64,000 bases of DNA from Closterium sp. NIES-65. Its lineage: Eukaryota; Streptophyta; Zygnematophyceae; Desmidiales; Closteriaceae. The stretch is from positions 1,488,001 through 1,552,000 of the forward strand of contig CANXME010000105.1 of assembly GCA_948144175.1 (NCBI GenBank), in the 5' to 3' direction. The notes beneath the pieces were generated by a model. That model saw only the letters and a list, made by a program, of their open reading frames with translations, was not told the DNA's origin and ran no database searches. The translations under genes and the position numbers were made by a program. This document shows, one piece after another, positions 44,811-59,543 of this stretch; within the stretch, counting starts at the first letter, position 1, and the number at the start of each line of letters is the position of its first letter.

Positions 44811-45182
44811 TGTTGGAATAACTGAACAGGAATGAATGAACTAAGAGTGAAAACAGTACAAATACCTAACCCTAGAATTGTGTACCCCTTACAGGCTAAC
44901 CCACTGTAGCCTAAATAAGCACAACAACATATATAATGTTTGACACACCCCCATAGGCGAAGTGGGGCAGAACTAGGGGTCACAAGACCAGTCAAGGCAA
45001 AGCAAGGCAAAACAAGCTCAGGGTGGATCTCAAGGATACCACACAAATTCCAAGCACAAGCAAATGGTCACAAGACCAGTTCACATGCAGGTTTATAATA
45101 GAACAAGCGGTACAAGGATCACAACCTAGCAAGAGGAAACATGCAGGTATATATATATATAGTGATCACAGTACAAACAAAC

Positions 45183-48100
45183 TCAAGAAGTAAGTAAGTG
45201 AGGTACAGTAGGCACAAGGCCTAGAAGAGTGCAAAAGCGCTGATGGTCACAAGGGTGAAGCGCCTTGGTGAACACGTCAGCAGTGTTGGCCTCAGAGGCC
45301 ACGTAGCGCAAACGAAGCTGACCACGCTGCTGCAGCTCTCGAGCAAGGAAGTAGCGTAGAGCAATGTGCTTCGTTCTGTGCTCCAGTCTGTGCTCCTGAC
45401 ACAAGGCAATGGCTGCCTTGTTTTCGACGTACAGCACTGGAGGAGAACGAGGCTGCTCTCCAAGGTCGGTCAGCAAGTAGGTGAGCCAGCGTAGCTCCTG
45501 GGCCGCCATGGCTGTGGCGTAGATCTCAGCCTCACAACTGGAGCTGAGAACAGAAGAAGAGCGAGTAGAACGCCAAGAAACTGAACCGGAGCCAAGACTG
45601 AAGGAGTAACCCTGAGACGACCGCTCAGTAGCCTGGTCGTCTGCCCAAGAAGCGTCTGAGTGCCCAGTGAGAAAAACTGGGACTCGCCCTCCAAGCACTA
45701 GCCCCATGCCCGACGTACTGCACAAGTAGCGCAACACCCTCTTAGCTGCATCCATGTGCTCCTTCCGGTGACGGCCGGGAGCGACATAGCGTGCAAGAAT
45801 GCTGAGAGGGTATGCAAGGTCTGGTCGAGTGCAAGTCATCAGGTACATGAGGCAACCCACAAGCTCTGGATACGGGCCACTCGGCTCTACGGACTCATCC
45901 GAAGGCAGAGCTGAGAGCGAGTGACCGGTAGGCAGAGGAGTGGGCTGAGGCGAGGAGTACGTGAAGCGGAAGCGCTGAAGGACCCGCTGCACCATGTGTG
46001 ACTGAGTCGACGTGATGGTGCGACGTGCTCTGTCCCGGGTGATCCGCAAGCCAAGATAGCTTGTCAGTTCACCCAGGTCTGTGCACATGTGTCTCTTCTG
46101 CAGCTCCGACTTCACGTGGGCGAGTGCCGCTGTGTCAGCAGTGGCAAAGACCAAGTCGTCGACGTACACAAGGACGTAGAACGGCGGCAGTGAGGTGTCA
46201 GTGCGTAGAAACAGCAACGGGTCAGCAGTAGAAGGCGCGAACCCAAGAGCCGCAAGTGTAGTCCTCAGTGTGTCGTGCCACTCACGTGGCGCCTGGCGGA
46301 GACCGTAGACTGGCCGTCGGAGGCTCCACTGGGTACCAGGAGGGAACGACCCTGTGAAGCCAGGTGGACGGCGCAGCAAGATCTCCTCGTGCAGGCTGCC
46401 CTGTAGGAAAGCAGTGCTGAAGTCAAGCGAGTGGAGCTCGTAGTCACGCTGAGCGGCGACGTGCAGCAGAACCCGAAGAGTGGTCATCTTCGGGGTCGGG
46501 GAGAAGGTCTGGAAGAAGTCAACTCCCTCTCGCTGAGTGAAGCCTCGTGCAACGTAACGCGCCTTGAAGACAGGCGGAAAGCCCGGCGGCCGCTTCACCC
46601 TGAAAATCCACATGCCACTGACGATGTTCGCCCCACGCGGGGTAACCTCGTCGACGTAGGTGCCTGTGGACTTCCAGGAAGCCATCTCTGTATCCATGGC
46701 CGACTGCCACTGAGAGGAGTAGGGACCGGCCATCGCCTCTGCGTAAGAGCGTGGGGTCGGGATGTCTGGTGCATCCGGGTCTTCCTCAGGGGCAACAAGC
46801 ATGGACACGAGATGGGGCAAAGCGGCAGCAAAGCACTCAAACTCCTCCTGCCTGTCCTCAAGGACGTCAGTGCCAAGAGCACACTCACCCCCGACGGACG
46901 GAGGACAGACAGACTCAGACTCAGCAACTAGGCTAGCGGCGTAGTCTAGATGACAGGTGGCAGCAAAGTCGACAAGCTCATCAACTAAGGCAGACGCAGC
47001 AGCGGACACAAAGGAGGGGTCAGTGACAATAGTAGCCAGGAGACGCGTGACAGAAGGATTGGCAGCACGAAGGGAGTCTGACCCCGGGTCAGCAAGAGCA
47101 GGAAGAGAGGAAGCAGGAGGAGACGACAGTGGGACACACTGCGGAGCACTGGACGGACGAAGCGCCATCCGGTGAGTGCGTGGGACAGCAGGAAGACGCT
47201 GACGCGGGACACGACTACTAGAGAGAGCAGTACGGACAGGCGACGCACGACGAGGCTCAGGCGACGCAGGACGAGACTCAGGCTCACGACGCTCAGTAAG
47301 ACCTCCAGTCGGACCAGTGTAAGGAGCGGGACCAGGGAGAGAGGAGGCAGACGGTAGCTGCGACGGCACCTGGGCAGACGGAGGACACCCTAAGGAGGGA
47401 GGAGGACACGGAGGAGGGAGCGGACCAAGAACCTGCTGAAGGAGCGGAACAAAGTACGGCCGCGGCCGTGCAGCGACACCAGAACCAGTAGAGACACCCG
47501 CACCAAGGTCCTCAGCACCAGCAACAGCTCCAACGCCCGGGTCCGCAGCACCAGCAGCAGCTCCAACACCCGGGTCCGCAGCACCAGCAGCAGCTCCAAC
47601 ACCCGGGTCCGCAGCACCAGCAGCAGCTCCAACACCCGGGTCCGCAGCACCAGCAGCAGCTCCAACGCCCGGGTCCGCAGCACCAGCAGCAGCTCCAACG
47701 CCCGGGTCCGCAGCACCAGCAGCAGCTCCAACACCCGGGTCCGCAGCACCAGCAGCAGCTCCAACGGCAGCGGGGTCCGCGACACGAGGTGCGCCACTCC
47801 GAAGAGTGCAGCGCCGCTCGTACCACTCACGGATCCGCTCACTGGAGGGGAGCTCCCGACTAGGAGGAGAAGTACTAGCACCAGTCCCAGTAGCACGCCC
47901 GGCTCTAGAGGTGCCTCTCCTGAGGCTGCAGTACTGGAAGTACCACTCACGCAGCTACTCCGAGGAGAGGGGTCCTCCTGGTGTAGGACTCCTAGGCTCA
48001 GTACCTCCAGACTCAGAACCCCCAGACTCCTGACTCTGCGGCTCAGCACCCCGTAGCTCAGCACCCCCAGGCTCAGCACCCCCACGCTCAGCACCCGCAA

Positions 48101-48290
48101 GCTCAGCACCCCCAGGCTCAGCACCTCCAGGCTCAGCACCCGCAAGCTCAGCACCCCCAGGCTCCACACTCCCAGGCTCAGTACCCTCAAGCTCAGCACC
48201 CCCAGGCTCAGCACCCCCAGGTTCAGCACCCCCAGCAGGACGAGAGTCGACAGCTACCTCAACAGGCTCAACCGGGTCTACCTGAGACAC
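45183..48290 (-). pseudogene. B4 linker, reverse transcriptase and RNase H
   Basis: RT-RNase H is open over 728 codons (47369-45183), with KARYVARGF, HSLDFSTAFLQG, YVDDLVFAT, GHSDASWADD and ANTADVFTKAL. Upstream, 48290-47390 encodes the repetitive linker starting GVSQVDPVEPVEV, with a GAEPG-type repeat and a 33 bp minisatellite. Catalytic residues of RT and RNase H look intact, but the rest of the polyprotein is missing. Confidence 0.85.
47515..47775 (-). repeat. 33 bp minisatellite in the B4 linker
   Basis: About eight tandem copies of the same CCCGGG-containing unit seen in B2, at the same place in the element. Confidence 0.85.
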
Positions 48291-48296
48291 ACCTGG

Positions 48297-49816
48297 AAAG
48301 CGCTGGAGGAACGTAACACCTAGAAAGTCGTTCCCGTAAGCGTGGCAAGGAACAAGACCATCCTCACCGGGAAATGGGTCTTCCGCATCAAAACAAAGGC
48401 AGACGGCACAATCGAGAAATTCAAAGCACGCTGGGTCGTGCGTGGATTCGACCAGGAGCACGGACGGGACTTCACCGAGACATTCGCCCCGGTCAGCCAA
48501 CATACCTCACTCCGAATTCTCCTCGCGATCACCGCTATGAAGAAGAAGAAACTGCGACAAATCGATGTCGCCAACGCGTTCCTCTACGCACCCGTCGACG
48601 CCGAAATCTTCGTCGAGCTCCCACACGGTACCCACGGGGAACCTAACCAAGTCTGTCAATTACTGAAATCGCTCTACGGAATCAAACAAGCCCCGCGGCT
48701 GTGGCAACAGCACCTACACACCCGCCTCACTCACATCGGATTCCGCCAACTGCCTCACGACCAAGGAATGTACCGACTCACCAAAAACGCCGACCACATC
48801 CTGCTGATCGTCTACGTCGACGATTTACTCTACATCGGCTCTACTGACGACATAACCACCTGGTTCGAAGGGGAGCTGCAGAGGGACCTCACACTCACGG
48901 TCTCCTCTACCGTCACTCAGTACCTCGGACTCAACATCCGTGAAGAAGAGAACGCGATCTATCTCAGCGCCGAAAAGTATGCCGACACTATCGCCAAACG
49001 CTTCGCGCTCACACCTACTACTATCTCTACGCCATACCGCTACACGGCAGGGAACGACAAAGGAGGTTCCGTCCTACTCAAACCCGCCGGCATACGAGAC
49101 TACCAGAAGAAGCTGGGATGCCTTCTCTTCGCAGCCGTCACCTGCCGCCCAGATCTGTCCTACTCCGCAAGTCAACTCGCTACCTACCTCAAAAGGCCCG
49201 AAACATACACCTGGCGGAGCTCGACCGCGCACTTCACTACTTCGTAAGCACCTCAACGATCGGTCTGACATACTACAAGAATACAACTACACCGACGAAA
49301 CTAATCTGCTACGTCGACGCTGATCACGTCGGTGACTCAGACAACAGACGCTCCCGCACTGGCTACATCTACCGCCTCGAACCTATCGGACCTATCTCCT
49401 GGCAATCGAGCAAGCATGAACTAATCGCTCTCTCTTCAGCTGAAGCAGAATATATCGCACTCTGCTCAGCCACCAAGGAAGGACTCTATCTTTGCGAGCT
49501 GCTGGAAGAAGCGAAGTTAGCCGAGTTACCCAACTTCACTCTGTTCTGGGACAACCAATCTGCGATTCGCATCGCCAACAAAAGCGGATTCGCGAACAGA
49601 ACGAAGCATATCGCTCTGCGATATTTCTTCGTGAAGGACGAGATCGAGAAAGGGAAACTCGAACTATCCTACTGTCTCACGTCCGAGATGGCAGCTGACT
49701 ACTTGACCAAGAAGCTCGGAAAACAGAAGTTTGAGTACTGCATGCTGCTGATTGGACAAAGCCACGTCACCATCAGCAACACTCCAGAAGCGAAGGGGAG
49801 TGTTGGGAACAAATAG
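48297..49816 (+). pseudogene. Copia A1 reverse transcriptase-RNase H, C-terminal half
   Basis: The first codons read KALEERNT then TAG where A2 has Trp. RT (48342-49247) has LTGKWVFRIKT, DVANAFLYAP, PHDQGMYRL and YVDDLLYIGS. A frame change near 49200 leads into RNase H (49118-49816) with YVDADHVGDSDNRRSRTGYIY, SSAEAEYIAL, WDNQSAIRIA and AADYLTKKLG. The final codons and TAG stop at 49814-49816 lie inside the 3' LTR by 16 nt. Confidence 0.88.
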
Positions 49817-50238
49817 TCTTAAGCGCCTCTGTCGTGTCGAAACTCCAAGACACAAGCGAAGCAATGCAATCGAAGCACCAGCGAGTCAACCCTCGGAGGT
49901 TGATGTAACCGCTGGAGGTTACGCGAAAGTCAAAGGTCAGCGACCTTTGACCTGACAAATGCAGCGCGACAGCAAGGACACACAACTGACTCGACATTGA
50001 GCAGTTGCCCGAGTCGCACTGTATCAAACAGCAACAATAAAGTAGTTACAGTTATGTCTCTTCATATTCTCTGTACTCATATATATATATTCCTGTATCT
50101 CTTTGCTTTAATCAACTTACTTTGCCCTCACATACTAGCGCAAGGTGGTTCAAGGACTTTATTCAAAACGCTTCCGCTACTACATCATTTACTCAGACTA
50201 TTAGCTCTACCAAAGATCCTAGGGCTTTCAGCCCAACA
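49801..50238 (+). repeat. 3' LTR of copia A1
   Basis: 438 bp, matching 6764-7199 with about a dozen differences, preceded by the purine tract AGAAGCGAAGGGGAG and followed by target duplication TCTTT (50239-50243). The conserved inverted repeat is at 49929-49951. Confidence 0.9.
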
Positions 50239-50423
50239 TCTTTCACCTCGACTGCTGCCTTCACCAACGCTTGTCTCACTCCCTGTCCCTCTCGGCTTGC
50301 AACAGGTGTTGCCACCACTCCTATTGCTCCTGCTGCTTGGGAATAATGCCTCAACTATTAACGTGCCTCTTCCTCTACTCAACATTCAATGCACAAAACC
50401 TTCACCTTTGCTCTTTACTATCT

Positions 50424-55606
<5,183 letters not shown>

Positions 55607-55750
55607 TTCGTCGGGACGATTTCTTTAAGCGCTAGCTACGGCAAAGAAGACAACATGCTGATCGCCGGATTCACCTCGAATCAGATCAGACGGAACCCTG
55701 AAGCTAACACTGAAAGACAATTCGTCGCGACGATTTCTTCAGTGCAAGTT

Positions 55751-56398
55751 ACGGCAAAAAAACAATGCAAATTAGAGACGAGGATTCACTCGAGGTGTTC
55801 TCAAACGAGACGAGCCGAATCTAAGGTTGAAGATGCTACCATGGGACAATATGGATGTCTGGAATGGAAGCAGCAGAAGGAATTCCGTTTTGCATCTCTG
55901 TCGTTCCAGCTGCTGTGCTGAGAAGCTTGGTTTGGTGGGTCAGACTCCGCAGTGGCAGGTCAAACGTAGCTCTGGGCGAATATGCGGGAAAGAAATGTGG
56001 AGTAACAAAACGGATACTGTACCTTTTTTATTGCCAGATTTCGCAACGAAGAATTGGGTGCAGTAGTTGCGAAAAGGGAATAGCAGGACTGGGTGCGAAG
56101 CAGGAAAACGAAAATGGATGGGGATCAACCTCACGAACAAAAGAGTTCGTTGAAATTCATGCACTCCGGTAACCAGCCCAGAGTGGTGTCACTTCGAATC
56201 TGAGCAATTTGATCGGTAATTTCGACGGGGTCGCGAACACCCGTCACTGGAAACCACTTCGTCAACGTCAGCGGAGAGGCCAGCTCAACTCCCTAGAGCC
56301 ATCTTTACTGCAGGCAGCACCAGAAACAATAATCCTGCTTTCATTGTTTTTTGTGCATACCTAGAACTAGCGTCCTGGAGAACCACACCTAGCCGACC
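55751..56398. other. Intergenic region between divergent genes
   Basis: No gene supported. It lies between the minus-strand MYND gene and the plus-strand ankyrin gene, so it probably holds both promoters; no specific element was assigned. Confidence 0.5.
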
Positions 56399-59326
56399 AT
56401 GGAGGGTAAGTTGTTGGCGAATTTTGCGGATATGACTGAGTTGTTGCAGTTCGATTTAACAAATTCATTTTCCAGGTCAACGCCTGTTGCACAAAGTTAT
56501 TAGGGAGGGGAATTTCAGTGAAGTGCTGAAGGTTCTGGACAAGGGAGTCGACATTGAAGCGAGGGACGCTGTAAGAAAGCTCCCTTCCTCTTCGTAATCT
56601 TAACGTTCCAGAATTGAATCATGACGTCATAGTTTTCGAATTTCAGGAAGGCCAAACTCCTCTCCACGTGGCTGCAAGGCTCGGCCACGAGCGTATTGTC
56701 GACGTCCTTCTTATCAAAGGCGCGAAAGCTGAAGCACGTGACACTTGGGTTCGTAGCATGCAAATCGATTGCTGTTTTTTCCACGAACATCCGTTCAAAA
56801 TTCTCGTCGCATGTATCAGGGCCAATGGACTGCTCTGCATCATGCCGTTTGGGGAGGTGGAACTGGAGCGGTAAAGCGTTTGCTTGACCATTCCGTTGAC
56901 AAAGATGCTCAAGACAAGGTTAGATTTGTTGTGTTTGAATGCAATTTTCCGGTGCGTCAGTCATATTCACTCCTACTACAGGAAGGTCAAACGCCTCTCC
57001 ATCTCGGAGCAATGCTTGGACGTATCGTGGAAGTCATCATGCTGTTAGAATCTGGAGCCAATCACGATGCACGGGATCAGGTAGTTCTTGGCAGTCGTGA
57101 GACATGCCTTCCACTATTTACTGAAACGAGAATTGCCATGCAGAAATTCTTTACTCCGCTGCACTGCGCAGCAGCATTCGGCACAGTCGAGCTCGCACAA
57201 GTATTGCTGCAAAGAGGAGCTGACAAGACTGCCAAGACCAAGGTAAGATCCTCAAACCGAGACATTTCCAATACAGCCCAAGTTAACCTAATCTGTTTCA
57301 GGATGGGAAGACGCCATTGCAAATAGCCGAGTCTAATAAGCGACATGATGTTGTCCAAATGTTTCATCGTTATGGATCAAAGCGATCAAGTCAGGTATGT
57401 TGCACTTCTGTTACTGAGGCATTGTTGCCTGTGAACATGGTGGTTCCTGACATTGCCATATTTCAGGTAAATGCTGCTTCTATTCAAGGAACTATCAGTC
57501 AAGTGGAGATAATGAAGCGAGCTGAAAATTCTGTCGGCAAAGCATATGATGAGATTGCTGTTCGAGAAGCATCAGGCAGGATCGAAAAGCTCGAATTATC
57601 TCTACAAGAAGCACAGAAGAAGGCTGTAGCTGAAGAAAAGAGGAGACTTGGAGCTGAGGCGAAGTTCGTCACTGAGTCCAACAAGCGGAAGGAGGCCGAA
57701 GCAAGAGCCTTGGATGAGGAGAAAAAACGGAAGGATGCAGAGGCACGGAAGAGGGTTCTCGAAAAGCAAATGGCTGACGCTATGCACACAGCAAGTGAAG
57801 GGGAACAACTGAGACAAGAGATGGAAAACCAGCTTGATTCTGAGAGGTCTTTTCGGATCAATGCCGAGAAAAAAGTTGTTGAACTTCAACGGAGGCTGGA
57901 GCTGGTGGAATGCCAGCTGCATGAGGCTGCACATTTAAGACGCATGGCAGAAGTCAAGGCGAAGGAAGAAGAAGAGAAGCGGCAGAAGCTTGAGACAGCA
58001 TTCAATGAGGTTGAGAAAACGCATAAGGAGTACAATATGAAAGTGAAGGCTGATCAGGAGGTGTTGAAGGGCATGACCTTGAAGCTTGAGGAGTCGGAAA
58101 ACAAGCGACTGGAGCTGGAGCTGAAGTTGAAAGAGGAAGCTGAAAGGTGTCGCAAGATGGAAGCGTTTAATCGCCAGGAATTGAAGCTCAGAAAGGAGGA
58201 GGAAAAAATGCGAAGGGAGTTTCAGGCCAAGCTTCAGGAGGAAGGAAAGAAGCGGTCTCTGGCAGAGCTCAGAAGTGGAGATGAGGCAAAGAAACGGGCG
58301 CGAGCTGAGATTAAGGCTCTGGCGGAAGAGGGCAAGGTGCATGAGCTGGAGGCGAAGCTTGGTGAAATGCTGGCCAGGAACAAGGAGCTGGAGAGGAAAC
58401 TTGCTAATGCACAAGACTCCCTTAAGAAGGATCTGCACGGTGAAATTGCTGGTACGGTGCTTGGGGAGGAAAGATCAGAGAACTCGCAACAGCGGAAAGA
58501 TGTTGAAGATGCCGAGACAGTGAAGGAGGGCGAGAGAGAGAACAGGAAAACAGATCCCTTGGGTGCTGATGTCAACGGTGCTGCAGTGGCTGAAGAACTG
58601 TTGTCCCAGGAGACTGGAGTGAGCCCTCAACATGAAGAACTGTGGAGGCTGAGGGAGTTGGTGAAGGTGCAGGAGCGCCAGCTTGATGAGTCCAAGGAAG
58701 TGATCAAGACGCTTATGTCTGCAGCTGAGATGGGAAGTTCAGTCAGGACATCTCGGGCTTCAAATGACCCTATCTCTCACGCGAGATTGTCTGCAGCAGA
58801 ACCTCCTGCTGGATCCACAAGTGAGGCTGATGAGGAAGAGGAAAGTGCAAAGGAGCCAGAGAATCAGCAGCAGCCCTTCAAATCAGATGTTGAAGTCTTG
58901 AGGTCTGAAAACGCATCTCTTCATTCTGCACTGCAGAATCTTTCTGCGAAGGTAAAACCTGCAATCCCTTCTGAATCTTGTATGTATAGTATGTTCCTAA
59001 CGTGCATTTCTCATGTGCAGATCCTTGAACACTCTGATTGCAAGAGCATGATTGAAGATCTCCATGCTGAGAGGAAGAATCTGAAAGAGCAGCTGGCTCA
59101 TGAAAAGAAATTACGTGAAGGCCTAAGCATTGAAGTGAAGGAAGCCAAACGGAAGAAAGAGGAAGCAGAGATAAAGGCTGCAGCTATGAAGGAGTGTCTG
59201 GCAAAAGTTGAAGTAGGAGGACATCCTTCCACTGCATCTCCAAAGGATAGTCCCAGCAAAGGACCAACAATGCTGGAGAAGCTGAAGATGCGGACACCAC
59301 GGGTGTTTGAAATTCAGCACAAGTGA
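56399..59326 (+). CDS. Ankyrin-repeat coiled-coil protein, nine exons
   Basis: Predicted exons: 56399-56405, 56476-56570, 56647-56748, 56820-56918, 56982-57080, 57143-57242 (start may be one base off), 57302-57394, 57477-58952 and 59021-59326, about 791 residues. Start MEGQRLLHKVIREGN is split by the first intron (ATGGAGG then GTAAG). Exons 2-7 encode ankyrin repeats, about 33 codons each and in phase 0 from exon 3 on: EGQTPLHVAARLGHE, WTALHHAVWGG, EGQTPLHLGAMLG, FTPLHCAAAFG, DGKTPLQIAESN. Exon 8 encodes a long, charged coiled coil of Glu/Lys/Arg-rich heptads from about residue 220 to 530, then a Glu/Ser-rich region; exon 9 ends with a second coiled coil and LEKLKMRTPRVFEIQHK. No membrane segment or catalytic motif is seen. 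It is probably a cytoplasmic scaffold; no specific partner can be named. Confidence 0.8.
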
Positions 59327-59543
59327 TGCAGTTGTTCTGAACATGGTGGTGAAAGTAGAGAATGCAGGAAGGGTTGCCACATGCATGTATTTTTCTCGTC
59401 TATGGGCATAATGGATTCGCTGTTTTGACTAAGCATAGAGCGGTTCAAATCAAATGATGGTGTTACACGAACAAGAATAAATTGCACTTCTGTTATGCAC
59501 TGTTTTTTTTTTCAATTCAAATTGCAGTTTTGATTCAGCACAA
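59327..59543. other. Short convergent intergenic region
   Basis: Lies between the stop of the ankyrin gene (+) and the stop of the PNG1-type gene (-), so both 3' UTRs share it. AATAAA at about 59477-59482 could serve as a polyadenylation signal for the plus-strand gene. Confidence 0.5.

Larger units (their letters stand above)
10862..48296. other. 37.4 kb segment lodged inside copia A1 pol
   Basis: The left junction, about 10861/10862, joins A1 pol to the middle of a B-family gag. The right junction, about 48296/48297, joins the IN-RT linker of a minus-strand B element to A1 pol (KALEERNT). No target duplication or LTR end is found at either junction. The interior holds several retroelements and an intron-containing host gene. 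The arrangement fits capture of a genomic fragment during break repair, or a scaffold chimera; sequence alone cannot separate these. Confidence 0.65.
44811..48296 (-). mobile_element. Ty1/copia family B element B4, 5'-truncated
   Basis: The 3' LTR lies at 44811-44945 (135 bp; TGTCAAAC ... TTCCAACA on the minus strand), with the PPT-side tract next to it. Coding sequence runs up to the IN-RT linker, where it meets A1 at about 48296. Integrase, gag, leader and 5' LTR are absent. The LTR abuts A2, so B4 had inserted into A2. Confidence 0.85.
6764..50238 (+). mobile_element. Ty1/copia element A1, split by a 37.4 kb foreign segment
   Basis: The 5' LTR 6764-7199 and 3' LTR 49801-50238 both begin TGTTGGG and end CCCAACA and differ at roughly a dozen positions. 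Perfect 5 bp target duplications TCTTT lie at 6759-6763 and 50239-50243. A PBS (TGGTATGAGAGCAGG, one mismatch to the usual TGGTATCAGAGC) starts at 7200, and a purine tract sits directly before 49801. The left half encodes gag, protease, integrase and the start of the RT region; the right half resumes at RT and runs to RNase H. About 24 nt of pol are missing between halves when compared with A2 at 44.6 kb. The coding frames carry stops and frameshifts, so the element is dead. Confidence 0.85.
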
